Below, one piece after another: positions 36,820-44,744 of a stretch of 64,000 nucleotides of DNA. The translations under genes and the position numbers were made by a program. A model generated the notes under the pieces. The model worked only from the letters and a program-made list of their open reading frames with translations, had not been told where the DNA came from and ran no database searches. How positions within the stretch are numbered: position 1 is the first letter of the stretch; each line of letters starts with the position of its first letter. This DNA is from Symmachiella dynata (GTDB taxonomy: Bacteria; Planctomycetota; Planctomycetia; Planctomycetales; Planctomycetaceae): positions 4,703,001-4,767,000 of the forward strand of contig NZ_CP036276.1 of the NCBI RefSeq assembly GCF_007747995.1, written 5' to 3'.

Positions 36820-37278
36820 ATGCCGCAAGAACCTAATTCCGACTGTAATTGTGGCGTACCTCAACTTTGTGCAGCGGATAGGAATTGCCCAATCGACTGG
36901 GATTCCGAATTGCATGAATTCCAATTGGGCGATTTTGAAGGTCGCCAGTCTTGGGTGATTCGTTACTGCTTCAATTGCGGGAAGCCTCTCTCTGGATCCA
37001 AGCGAGCTGACCTCTTCTTCGAAATGAATGCTATTGAAGTTGATGACGTCCAACGACGATTCAAATCAATTCAGTCCGTCGAAGCGTTGGTTCACCAGTT
37101 GGGTGAACCAGACGTTTGTACATCGACGGGTGGCGAGGATGTTGATTGGCCCCATGACTTATCCAACGAAGAGCGCGCCTACCTAACATACCTACGATAC
37201 TGGACGACTGTGGACGTGATGGTTCCGGTAGAAAAGGGAAATTTAGCCGGGTTTATCTGTAGCCCGAGGCGAAAGTGA
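36820..37278 (+). CDS. Cys-rich zinc-ribbon-like hypothetical protein
   Basis: This 152-aa protein has Cys at CNCGVPQLC near the start and a zinc-ribbon half, IRYCFNCGKPLSGSKRADLF. The pattern C-x2-CGKPL with following S-K-R resembles the DUF6980-type small proteins seen as immunity or accessory proteins. The rest is mixed alpha/beta with a conserved-looking VEALVHQLGEPD. No signal or membrane segment is present. It sits just before the direct-repeat-bounded cassette. An immunity-like role is a guess from resemblance and context only. Confidence 0.6.
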   Translation: MPQEPNSDCNCGVPQLCAADRNCPIDWDSELHEFQLGDFEGRQSWVIRYCFNCGKPLSGSKRADLFFEMNAIEVDDVQRRFKSIQSVEALVHQLGEPDVCTSTGGEDVDWPHDLSNEERAYLTYLRYWTTVDVMVPVEKGNLAGFICSPRRK

Positions 37279-37301
37279 CTTTTATCGCGCAGTCGATAAT
37301 C

Positions 37302-37420
37302 AGTTCAAGTAGGTCCGACTGTGCCGGACGATAACAGCGAGGGTGACAACAAACAGGTAACCACTGACAGCGCATGTCTCCCCAATCAGCGGCCGGTAGA
37401 ACCGGCCCGGCCCTACGGGA
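37302..37420. repeat. Long direct repeat, copy 1
   Basis: This 119-nt repeat is about 98 % identical to 38039-38152. The differences are two substitutions and a 5-nt tandem GGCCC duplication present only here. It contains two hairpins: GTCCGAC/GCCGGAC (one mismatch) around the sequence TGT, and GGCCGGT-aga-ACCGGCC. With copy 2 it brackets an AT-rich segment of about 618 nt. Confidence 0.9.
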
Positions 37421-37653
37421 CTGGCCTAGGGAAGGAAGCAAGAGACCGAGCTGTAGCTGCCTTCTGTGCCGCTAAACCTGGGCATCCTATTTGCAAAGAT
37501 GGGCACGGAGGTTGGATGGATTCAATTCTAGATATTGCAGCGAATCACTCGTGTGTTTACTGGGAACAGTTCGCATTTGGTTTATGCGGTAGTTGGATCG
37601 GTGGCCTTATACGAGAAAGCTGCGAGGATTGCTGTGACAAACATCATCCGTAA
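37321..37653 (+). CDS. Small Cys-rich protein, possibly a gene tail fused to the repeat
   Basis: This 110-codon frame starts with GTG inside direct repeat copy 1. Its first 30 or so codons are therefore repeat sequence, and the same peptide MPDDNSEGDNKQVTT also occurs in copy 2. The unique part (from about residue 34) looks coding: ARDRAVAAFCAAKPGHPICK, then helical segments and CGSWIGG, ending ESCEDCCDKHHP, with seven Cys in total. This pattern could be the C-terminal tip of a larger secreted or polymorphic-toxin protein whose 5' part was replaced by the repeat, or a short disulfide or metal-binding protein. I do not recognise a family. Confidence 0.4.
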   Translation: MPDDNSEGDNKQVTTDSACLPNQRPVEPARPYGTGLGKEARDRAVAAFCAAKPGHPICKDGHGGWMDSILDIAANHSCVYWEQFAFGLCGSWIGGLIRESCEDCCDKHHP

Positions 37654-38038
37654 GGTTGTGGTATATTCCATCTCTAAGAGAGACAGAGTCTTTGGGTGGG
37701 CAAGTGTAATGCTAATTGGCTCATCCCTAATGCTGCAGTTTTTTATTTTTGCTATATATAATATGGATACTAGTCCCTCTGTGGCAGTGCCGCCTAGTGC
37801 CATTGATATAACACCGGCACGCGCCGATTTGTTAGAAGACATTAAAATGCGACGCATAACTATTAATGTAAGAACTCGTAGCATCTTTGGTTCGGTTCTT
37901 GATCTAAGTTGCATTTCCATGTACTGCCTATTGCTGGGCGTAATAAGCTTTATGGCCATGAAAGGCTCCGAAAAAAAGAGGGCAAACCTGAGGTGCGCGA
38001 GGTCCAAAAACAATGACGTACGAAAACTGAACCCATAA
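37634..38038 (+). CDS. Small two-helix membrane protein in the cassette
   Basis: This 134-aa protein uses GTG at 37634 (VTNIIRKVVVYS), with GAGG about 7 nt upstream. It overlaps the end of the preceding frame by 20 nt, suggesting coupled translation. Membrane segments lie at about residues 20-42 (WASVMLIGSSLMLQFFIFAI) and 90-112 (SCISMYCLLLGVISFMAM). Between them is an extracytoplasmic or loop region with a charged helix. The end is basic. The sequence is AT-richer than all neighbouring genes, suggesting foreign origin. There is no family match I can name. An immunity-type membrane protein for the preceding Cys-rich product is one reading. Confidence 0.5.
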   Translation: MTNIIRKVVVYSISKRDRVFGWASVMLIGSSLMLQFFIFAIYNMDTSPSVAVPPSAIDITPARADLLEDIKMRRITINVRTRSIFGSVLDLSCISMYCLLLGVISFMAMKGSEKKRANLRCARSKNNDVRKLNP

Positions 38039-38152
38039 AGTTCAAGTAGGTCCGGCTGTGCCGGACGATAACAGCGAGGGTGACAACAAACAGGTAACCA
38101 CCGACAGCGCATGTCTCCCCAATCAGCGGCCGGTAGAACCGGCCCTACGGGA
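38039..38152. repeat. Long direct repeat, copy 2
   Basis: This is the 114-nt partner of 37302-37420. Here both hairpins are perfect: GTCCGGC-tgt-GCCGGAC and GGCCGGT-aga-ACCGGCC. It ends 25 nt before the DJ-1/PfpI-family gene. The reading frame carried by the repeat runs in phase into that gene. Confidence 0.9.
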
Positions 38153-38177
38153 TTATAGCAATCACGAACGAAAATCC

Positions 38178-38774
38178 ATGACGACGCGCAATCTCGCCAT
38201 CCTACTGTTTGACGACGTGGAAGTGCTCGATTTCTGCGGACCCTTCGAGGTCTTTTCGGTGGCCGGCCATTTTGTCGATCCCGTCGCATTTGAAGTTTAT
38301 ACGGTGGCCGAACAGGCCGGTCCGGTCATCGCTCGCAACGGACTGAGCGTTAATCCGCATTACGGGCTACACGACTGCCCGCCGCCGGATCTGCTGATCG
38401 TCCCCGGCGGACAGGGAACCCGTACGCAGATGCACAATCCCGTTCTGATCGAGTGGATCAAACAGGTCGCCGGAGAATCCGAACTCCTGCTGTCGGTCTG
38501 CACGGGAGCATTGATGCTGGCCCGAGCGGGCTTGCTCAACGGACTGGAGGTGACCACCCACGCCAATTCGATCGAAGCATTGCGAGAACTCGTCCCCGAT
38601 GCCACCGTCCATCCCGACCGACGCTTCGTAGACAATGGCCGCGTGATCTGCTCCGCCGGCATCGCCGCCGGAATCGACATGAGCCTGCACGTCGTAGCGC
38701 GACTGTTGGGAACCGAAGTCGCAGAGAAAACATCACAGCACATGGAGTATCCCTGGGAACCAGCAAGCCGGTAG
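38178..38774 (+). CDS. DJ-1/PfpI family protein
   Basis: This 198-aa protein has the flavodoxin-like DJ-1/PfpI fold: LAILLFDDVEVLDFCGPFEV, LIVPGGQGTRTQM, and the nucleophile elbow LLLSVCTGALMLARAG with the conserved Cys. The pattern DVEVLDFCGPFEVF is that of the amidase-like subgroup often fused to AraC regulators; no helix-turn-helix is present here. Possible roles include glyoxalase or isonitrile-hydratase-like chemistry. The start is ATG 38178 (MTTRNLAILLF). Upstream in-frame codons belong to the direct repeat and are probably not part of the protein. Confidence 0.88.
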   Translation: MTTRNLAILLFDDVEVLDFCGPFEVFSVAGHFVDPVAFEVYTVAEQAGPVIARNGLSVNPHYGLHDCPPPDLLIVPGGQGTRTQMHNPVLIEWIKQVAGESELLLSVCTGALMLARAGLLNGLEVTTHANSIEALRELVPDATVHPDRRFVDNGRVICSAGIAAGIDMSLHVVARLLGTEVAEKTSQHMEYPWEPASR

Positions 38775-38784
38775 CGCACGATCG

Positions 38785-39807
38785 TCAATCACCTTCGCCG
38801 AACCGTTTAATGGAAAACTTGCTCGTCTTTGAGTTATAGTCAATGTCCCAACCATTCCACTGCAGGACAGCGGCTCCCAGAAAGAAAAGACACATCACAG
38901 TCACCAGCGCCGAAAGTCCATAGCCGCCGACCGGCGTCTTCAAGAAGTCGTCTTCATGAACCTCGCCATGTTGCAACCGGCTGAGGGAGGGTTCCGAAGG
39001 GACGAAGATCACTGGAACGGTCTTGGCGCCGGCCTTGGTCAGTTCTGCGTAATAGGCTGGTTCGATCTCCGCGTTCCGGCTTCCCGTTTCACCCGCCTCG
39101 TTTGTGCAGGTGTATTCGACACGCGTTGTGACTCCATTGGGTGCAAGAAACAACCGATCAATGGTCGCGACCCCTTCGACCGCTTCGGTCTTCAGCAGCT
39201 TAGCGGCGCGTTGTTCCTCATGGGTCATCCAGGCAATGGAAGCCGAGACGAGTAGCATCACCACTGCAAAGCATGCGATAAAAACGGCGCTCTTGCGGGC
39301 CTTACGAAGTTGAATGTCGCCGGCAACCGCCGGGCGCTGATCGGCGACCTTTGATTTTACCGTGGCGACCAAATCGTCAAACTCTTCGATCGCTTCACTC
39401 ACCGAGGCGACCTTCACGCCCGATTGATCGAACAGATCCAACCGTTTTTGTTGGGCCATCGACGTGGTATTCACCGTGACCCAGCCGATTTCACTCCACC
39501 GGTGCTGGCTGGTCCCGCTGCTTTGCTCAATCTCAATCCCCTCCTCACCGACGCGCACGCGCCGCGGACCACGGATGAGCGTCCACCCACCCATGAACAG
39601 GCCGAAAGCGATAATCATCGGAAAAGTGCTCATGGAATGCAGAGCGAGTTGATCAACCCGCCGAAAGAGCGCGAGCACGAACCCAAGCACGCTCACAATT
39701 GCCGCCCCAACCCCTCCGACCAACATCCACCCGCCGAGCACCTGCTTATTCGCCGCTCGCTCATAAACAAAGATCGGCTCGGAGTGTTCCAATTCTTGCG
39801 ATTCCAT
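38785..39807 (-). CDS. DUF3592-like membrane protein
   Basis: This 340-aa protein has four hydrophobic segments, at about residues 27-48, 60-78, 173-193 and 295-315. The region after the second segment (RRVRVGEEGIEIEQSSGTSQ) resembles a small PH-like strand domain. The part after the third (VEGVATIDRLFLAPNGVTTR, then VEYTCTNEAGETGS) matches the DUF3592 pattern, a periplasmic all-beta domain. There is no known function. It faces the DJ-1 gene convergently with an 11-nt gap. It is the first of several unrecognised membrane-protein genes in this stretch. Confidence 0.7.
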   Translation of the reverse strand: MESQELEHSEPIFVYERAANKQVLGGWMLVGGVGAAIVSVLGFVLALFRRVDQLALHSMSTFPMIIAFGLFMGGWTLIRGPRRVRVGEEGIEIEQSSGTSQHRWSEIGWVTVNTTSMAQQKRLDLFDQSGVKVASVSEAIEEFDDLVATVKSKVADQRPAVAGDIQLRKARKSAVFIACFAVVMLLVSASIAWMTHEEQRAAKLLKTEAVEGVATIDRLFLAPNGVTTRVEYTCTNEAGETGSRNAEIEPAYYAELTKAGAKTVPVIFVPSEPSLSRLQHGEVHEDDFLKTPVGGYGLSALVTVMCLFFLGAAVLQWNGWDIDYNSKTSKFSIKRFGEGD

Positions 39808-40061
39808 AATCGGTGTCCTGCGATTCCATGATCTGTCATCGGTCGAAGGGTGGCCGGATCACCTAGTGAGAAACGATTTGATGTCTCACCTGCAGGCGGC
39901 AAGTCAGCAGCCTAGCGCCCAGCCACTCGATTCTCACAGGTCGCATTGTACCAATGATATTCGCGTTTTTCACACGTTTTTTTTGGGGGGGGCTACGGTG
40001 ATTGCGTACTTGCGTGTTGAACATTGTTAATAGGTTTGGCAGGCTTAAGTCGCCTCTGGTT
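39808..40061. other. Short intergenic stretch with a T8G8 tract
   Basis: A homopolymer pair (eight T, then eight G) occurs at about 39977-39992. No gene is seen. Confidence 0.5.
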
Positions 40062-40493
40062 TCAGTCATCCGTGTCGGTCGTCTCTGCTCCCACCTCGTC
40101 GCCCTTCATCTTTCCGAAATTTGATATCGTGAAAAAAAACAGGACGACATGCACCATTAACGAGAAGAGATAGAAAACGATGCCAACAACAACAGTCCAA
40201 GTTGAAAAAGAAAACGGAAATCGGTCCAAATTTGCGAAAACGACTGCGAAGAAGAGTCCAGAGGCAACCCCTCCACAAATCATCCGCAATGTTGAGAATT
40301 TAAACTCTGCAACGTCCTTCGATTGACTCTCAGCCATGAAACCGAAAAGAGGATACGAAAAGAACATTCCGTAAAGTCCCGCCAATGGTGCCACGGTTCT
40401 CGTGTCAATATCACCAGACAGCCACAGCATGGCAAGCATTGAGGCAATCGAAGTAAGTTCGAAACCCAATGCGAAAGACCACAGTTTTATCAT
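40062..40493 (-). CDS. Small four-helix membrane protein
   Basis: This 143-aa protein has about four hydrophobic helices covering almost the whole length (FALGFELTSIASMLAMLWL, PLAGLYGMFFSYPLFGFM, GVASGLFFAVVFANL, TVVVGIVFYLFSLMVHVVLF). The tail is acidic (GDEVGAETTDTDD). It is AT-richer than average. I do not recognise it. It belongs to a run of small minus-strand membrane genes in an accessory-looking region. Confidence 0.6.
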   Translation of the reverse strand: MIKLWSFALGFELTSIASMLAMLWLSGDIDTRTVAPLAGLYGMFFSYPLFGFMAESQSKDVAEFKFSTLRMICGGVASGLFFAVVFANLDRFPFSFSTWTVVVGIVFYLFSLMVHVVLFFFTISNFGKMKGDEVGAETTDTDD

Positions 40494-40649
40494 GGGAGTC
40501 GCACCTCAGGCTAATCAAACTGAAACCCAAATTCGTCGAGACCGGTTATTGATCGTTTAGTGTGATTCGCAGACCCCGCTGATTTATTCACTTGTGCGAA
40601 AACAAACACCATTTTGCTCAACACGTCCACCCGTAGGTCAGTGTGCAGG

Positions 40650-40664
40650 TCAGGCAGCCGCCTG
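40650..40664. repeat. Short hairpin repeat, copy 1
   Basis: TCAGGC-agcc-GCCTGc (five paired bases plus a mismatch at the end), in the gap between two small membrane-protein genes. Related copies lie at 41092 and 43445. Confidence 0.65.
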
Positions 40665-40752
40665 CCCTAAGTTTCCTGTGAATTTAACACCCAACCGAAC
40701 GCCCATCGCGACCGCACAACCCGGCGACTTCTGGCCGTGCCAACTTGCAGAA

Positions 40753-41079
40753 TTAGCCGTCGCTTCGGTTGCGCCACTGCCACAGTTCGACGACGGTGTA
40801 TCCGATCAAGGCGACCCTGCAGAATAACTGCAACGTGAACCCCTTGATCAACAGCATCTCGATACCACTGACGGTTGCAAATGAAAAGTAAAGCATCAAC
40901 GGGATCGCCACCCATTTGAGGTCGAACCAAACAAGCAACGACATCAGTCCCAGCGTTCCGTACAGCACAGTGAAGCCGATTGACCCCTCGCGAACGTTGA
41001 TGAATGCGAGAAAAAAACCGGCCAGCGCCAGCAGGGGAGAAAGCCAGATGAGATTTCCGCCAGGACTTTTGAAGCGCAT
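40753..41079 (-). CDS. Small three- to four-helix membrane protein
   Basis: This 108-aa protein is hydrophobic throughout: WLSPLLALAGFFLAFI, TVLYGTLGLMSLLVWF, WVAIPLMLYFSFATV, LFCRVALIGYTVVELW. It ends in a short basic tail (QWRNRSDG). Family unknown. The gene is bracketed by short hairpin repeats at 40650 and 41092. Confidence 0.5.
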   Translation of the reverse strand: MRFKSPGGNLIWLSPLLALAGFFLAFINVREGSIGFTVLYGTLGLMSLLVWFDLKWVAIPLMLYFSFATVSGIEMLLIKGFTLQLFCRVALIGYTVVELWQWRNRSDG

Positions 41080-41091
41080 GCTACATGTAGA

Positions 41092-41107
41092 TCAGGCAAC
41101 CGCCTGA
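41092..41107. repeat. Short hairpin repeat, copy 2
   Basis: TCAGGC-aacc-GCCTGA is a perfect 6-bp palindrome with a 4-nt loop, just upstream of the membrane-protein gene ending at 40753. Confidence 0.7.
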
Positions 41108-41167
41108 CTCCTTAAAGACTTGATCATCAAATGTGGTTTGCACCATGCGGCCGCCTGGCCTGCGTCG

Positions 41168-41494
41168 CTAAAAATTGGCATAGGGATGTGCGATCGCGAA
41201 GTCGGTGCGCCAGTGTTGTGCGAATGTCGTGATGACGAATATCGGGATGAATCCGAAACGCACAGCGAGTAAATCACAGCGTGTCGGATTTTGTGGCCGG
41301 CGGTAGGTAATCAGCGTAATTAGAAGCCATTGGGAGATGATTGCCACGGTGCAGGCACGGTTCATTTGCCCAAAGTCGAGCATCAACAGCGTGAGCAACC
41401 AGATCGGGAGTTGCTGATACGCGGCAAACCGAATAGCGCGGTCCATTTTCGGATCAATTGGTGTCGCGGCTTTTTCTTCAGAAACCCGTGACAT
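41168..41494 (-). CDS. Small membrane protein
   Basis: This 108-aa protein starts MSRVSEEKAATPIDPKMDRA and has two to three hydrophobic helices (LPIWLLTLLMLDFG, CTVAIISQWLLITLITY, VRFGFIPIFVITTFAQ). The start at 41494 has a GGTGG site upstream; a start eight codons earlier is possible. I do not recognise it. Like its neighbours, it may belong to a set of planctomycete-only inner-membrane proteins. Confidence 0.5.
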   Translation of the reverse strand: MSRVSEEKAATPIDPKMDRAIRFAAYQQLPIWLLTLLMLDFGQMNRACTVAIISQWLLITLITYRRPQNPTRCDLLAVRFGFIPIFVITTFAQHWRTDFAIAHPYANF

Positions 41495-41636
41495 AGGAAC
41501 CACCACGCTACGAATCACGTACGAAGATGTTGATTAAATTCTCACTGGACCGTCCACTTGCCTAGGAGGCAGTGTTTCGCTGCAGCGTTCTGGTTAGCAC
41601 GACTTTTTGCGAAACGCTTGCAGCCTCTCCGAATCA

Positions 41637-42077
41637 TCATTCTGTTGGGTCAAGCCTTGCCCCCTTCAGGTGAAGCTCAATGCCTTTCCGGTTGTGAAAT
41701 CCCGCAGCAAGCTCGCCAAGCTGGTCATAGACCAACGAGAGCAATTGGATACGCGACCAAAAGTCCTGCTCTTTGGGAACGGGACACTTCAAGGCGAACA
41801 CCAATTCAAACCGGTACTCCTTTCCCCACAACAGCACTTCTACGTGTGACATCTTCGAAGAAATACGCTCGCTAAAAGGAACTAAAGCGATTCCTGGTGC
41901 GGTGCTTGCCAACTGCGAGACGAACCCGCTGACCTCGTCGTATGCCTGGCGTAGGCCATCGAAAGCCACCTGTGATGTCCGCGCATCACTGTGAAGTGTC
42001 ACAGGCACGAGAAAACTCTCCGACGCAAGCACTGCGCCGTTTGATGCTGAAAGACGGGTGTCTGGTGATTTGAACAT
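41637..42077 (-). CDS. Hypothetical soluble protein
   Basis: This 146-aa protein has alternating helix and strand character: VAFDGLRQAYDEVSGFVSQL, MSHVEVLLWGKEYRFELVFA, IQLLSLVYDQLGELAAGFH. There is no signal peptide or membrane helix. Sequence quality supports a real gene on the minus strand. I cannot assign a family or function. Confidence 0.55.
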   Translation of the reverse strand: MFKSPDTRLSASNGAVLASESFLVPVTLHSDARTSQVAFDGLRQAYDEVSGFVSQLASTAPGIALVPFSERISSKMSHVEVLLWGKEYRFELVFALKCPVPKEQDFWSRIQLLSLVYDQLGELAAGFHNRKGIELHLKGARLDPTE

Positions 42078-42235
42078 GATGGCTGGCGGCGAGTGCTAAC
42101 TAGTATTTTTTAACAACCTTCGTCGAGAATACTCCCGAGCCAGCGGAAGCGTCAACACAATCCATCGCAAACCCGCTCCCACCAAGCCGGTTTCGTCGAC
42201 TCGGCATAAGTTCCGAATTTGGGACAGTCGCAATT

Positions 42236-43327
42236 TCACACATTGTTGCGGAGACTGTTCAATTTTCGCTGCAGCAACTCAGCGACATAAGCAGCGTCTT
42301 GACGATTTGCCATCCAGATAAAGAATTCTTTTTTCGGGGTCGACAAAGTCGCTACGCAGTTATGGTCCGAATTTTCGACGTCATCGATCCGTACCCGTTT
42401 TTTTTGCTCAGCGGCTAGGCGAGCTTCGAATCCAATGATTTCAGCGATAGGAACCGACAAAGTTACACGACAAGGGCCAAACAACGATGTCTGGCGAAGT
42501 TGCAACTCGGTCAGTTCCACAATGTTTGTTCCCCGAATCACCCAAACGGCCATGAGTAGGCAAACACCAGCGGGGACGACGTAGTAGGGCCACCACCAGT
42601 TAAATTCGATTCCCAGGAATACGGGTATCATTCCCAGCGTGATTCCTAAGATGATACCACCTGCTTTGGCCCCACACGTAGCTGCCGTCGGGAGTCGAAG
42701 CCGTAGACCGTTGGGCGGCATCTCCTCAACCTTCACAGTTGCTGGGGCTTCTCGATCGAGGATTTTCGCCCGTAACGCTAACTGCTCAGAGACCTCAGGG
42801 TCAAATTCCGCTCCCAAGAACCCATTGATCGTGTCGACCATCCAGTTCAGATCGCTCTCAGTCAGAGATTCGCCGAAACTTACAACGCCATCAACGCATT
42901 GAACTTCGATACGATAATCTGGGCCATCATCATTAGAGACAAGATCGGCACGCGAACTGGCATTCAGAGTCAATTGTTTTGTCCGGCTCCAGCCAAATAG
43001 ATTGCGCCTGACGACGATGCGATCTGGTTCCAGAAAAACGAGGACGGTTTCAAAGCACTTTTTGAACCAATAGCCCAGCAGGCACAAACCAATGACCAGC
43101 ATTACGCACAGCGCTATTGCAAAAGGCCACGCCTGCCAGATCCCATTTATCTTAAAGCATGTGAAGGCTATTATGCCGAGCCATTGCAAGGAAAATGACA
43201 GCAAAAACAAGCTACGTTGGCCAGCACCAGGGAGCCGAAACAGAATGGTCGTCTCATCCGGCTGAGTGAAGACGATTCGCGTTCTGCCGGGAGGTGTTAC
43301 CGCTGGTGAGTCGCTTGAGGTCGTCAT
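42236..43327 (-). CDS. Membrane protein with internally duplicated helix-pair plus PH-like module
   Basis: This 363-aa protein is built from two similar halves. Each has two membrane helices (about 40-60 and 67-88; then about 222-240 and 246-262). A strand-rich domain follows, beginning RIVVRRNLFGWSRTKQLTL in the first half and LQLRQTSLFGPCRVTLSV in the second. The layout recalls bacterial PH-domain (YdbS/DUF304-like) membrane proteins. The role is unknown. It is the longest of the unrecognised minus-strand membrane genes in this region. Confidence 0.6.
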   Translation of the reverse strand: MTTSSDSPAVTPPGRTRIVFTQPDETTILFRLPGAGQRSLFLLSFSLQWLGIIAFTCFKINGIWQAWPFAIALCVMLVIGLCLLGYWFKKCFETVLVFLEPDRIVVRRNLFGWSRTKQLTLNASSRADLVSNDDGPDYRIEVQCVDGVVSFGESLTESDLNWMVDTINGFLGAEFDPEVSEQLALRAKILDREAPATVKVEEMPPNGLRLRLPTAATCGAKAGGIILGITLGMIPVFLGIEFNWWWPYYVVPAGVCLLMAVWVIRGTNIVELTELQLRQTSLFGPCRVTLSVPIAEIIGFEARLAAEQKKRVRIDDVENSDHNCVATLSTPKKEFFIWMANRQDAAYVAELLQRKLNSLRNNV

Positions 43328-43444
43328 GTCGTTTTTTATCGTGCGAGCGCTTCACTGACATGGTGAAAAGGCCGTACACGTGAATTTTATCCGGACTCTG
43401 TGCGGGAATTCTATATCGCTCCGTGAAATTCCTTAGTGATTCGG

Positions 43445-43460
43445 TCAGGCAGCCGTTTGA
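43445..43460. repeat. Short hairpin repeat, copy 3 with extended partner
   Basis: TCAGGC-agcc-GTTTGA (two G-T pairs) is followed by GTCAAAC near 43479 and TCAGGCGGCTGG near 43496. A larger hairpin can therefore form over 43445-43508, reaching the stop codon of the WD40-type gene. Confidence 0.55.
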
Positions 43461-43508
43461 CGACCGCTCGGGTTGATGGTCAAACGCCGTTTGTATCAGG
43501 CGGCTGGC

Positions 43509-44624
43509 TTACCTACCCCCCTTACCGTTTTTCGCTCCTCTGGCCGAGCCTTTCTCTTCGCGGCCCAGAAGGAGATTCCACACGGCAACCGCACCGTCGT
43601 CCGTGCCGATTGCGATGGATGTCCCATCACCGCTGAACGTCACCGCGCTGATGGTTTGCGTTCCATAGGTCGTCGATGAAAGCGTCGTCCCAGTACGAAC
43701 GTCGCACAACACAAGCCGAGAACCGGAACCGTATGCCAGCATTTTGCCATCAGGACTCATGGCAAGGCCGCCGCAGTCCTCTTCCTTTGACCAAAGGCGT
43801 TCCCTTCGATCCATCGACCAGCAGACCAATGCTTCGTCACCTGATCCACGGACCACCTTGCCTGATGCACCGACCAAGTACTCACCGTTTGGAGAAATAG
43901 CGAGATGCCGAACAAAGGCAGGGGAATGAGGTTGCCGTTCATCGAAAACGATACGCCCCGAAGGCAGTTTTCGAACCAGCATACGGCCGCTGTCCAACTT
44001 ATTCTCAAGACCATAGGACTCCCAGCCAAGAGCGATCCTTGCTGCGTCCTTTGCCACTTGCAGCGAGAAAACGTTCCGGCCCGCTCCCTTCAATACCATC
44101 GTTTCTTTGCCATTTAAAGGGTTCCAAAAATGGAGATTCCCGCTAGACGAGGTGACAACCATTTCGGTTCCGTCTTTGCGCCAACTCGATACTGCCGGGG
44201 CGAACCCCTCGCCGTCACTCCCAAGAGTTCGGAGTGTCTTGCCCGACGAAGCATCCAATACAAGGGGATCGCGGTAATACGGTGCCAGCACGAGCATCTT
44301 GCCGTCACCAGCAAACGTCAGGGCGATCTCCTCTTCAGATACAGCGCCCACGGGCGGCAAACTGACTTCCCATGCTTTCACTCGCGTCTTCAGATTCCAT
44401 AGGTAAACACTACGGACCACGTCAGCAGAAGCCAAGTATTCCCCATTTGGCGAAAACGCAACAGACGACAATGACCAGCGACGCATTTTGAACTCCATTT
44501 CCGGCATCGCCGGCAGTCGGACGTCATCATCTGCCGAGGCCGCACGTGACGCTGCAAAAGGCACGACCAAGGCAAAAGCAACTGGCAGGAAAACGCCCAA
44601 GAAAACGTCTTTGATCCAATTCAT
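43509..44624 (-). CDS. Exported WD40-repeat protein
   Basis: This 371-aa protein has a signal peptide (VFLGVFLPVAFALVVPFAAS, cleavage near ASADD). WD40-like blades follow: SVAFSPNGEYLASADVVRSV, YLWNLKTR, MVVTSSSGNLHFWNPLNGKE, LAISPNGEYLVGASG, LAMSPDGKMLAYGSGSRLVL, AVTFSGDGTSIAIGTDDGAV, AVWNLL. At least six blades can be counted. Such proteins are interaction platforms; the partner is unknown. The end of the gene touches the third short hairpin repeat. Confidence 0.82.
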   Translation of the reverse strand: MNWIKDVFLGVFLPVAFALVVPFAASRAASADDDVRLPAMPEMEFKMRRWSLSSVAFSPNGEYLASADVVRSVYLWNLKTRVKAWEVSLPPVGAVSEEEIALTFAGDGKMLVLAPYYRDPLVLDASSGKTLRTLGSDGEGFAPAVSSWRKDGTEMVVTSSSGNLHFWNPLNGKETMVLKGAGRNVFSLQVAKDAARIALGWESYGLENKLDSGRMLVRKLPSGRIVFDERQPHSPAFVRHLAISPNGEYLVGASGKVVRGSGDEALVCWSMDRRERLWSKEEDCGGLAMSPDGKMLAYGSGSRLVLCDVRTGTTLSSTTYGTQTISAVTFSGDGTSIAIGTDDGAVAVWNLLLGREEKGSARGAKNGKGGR

Positions 44625-44744
44625 TCTTGCACCTCTGGAATGTCGCTGTGACAGTTACGTAAGGCCTATTGCACGGGCTAACATTTGCGATTAGGCAATC
44701 CATCGCGTTCTCATAACCAACTTCCGCCGACCACCAGCCGGAGC

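Noticed and set aside
38058-38177. Repeat-encoded N-terminus of the DJ-1/PfpI protein
   Set aside because: The extra 40 residues come from direct repeat copy 2 and are not seen in the family; the fold begins at 38178.
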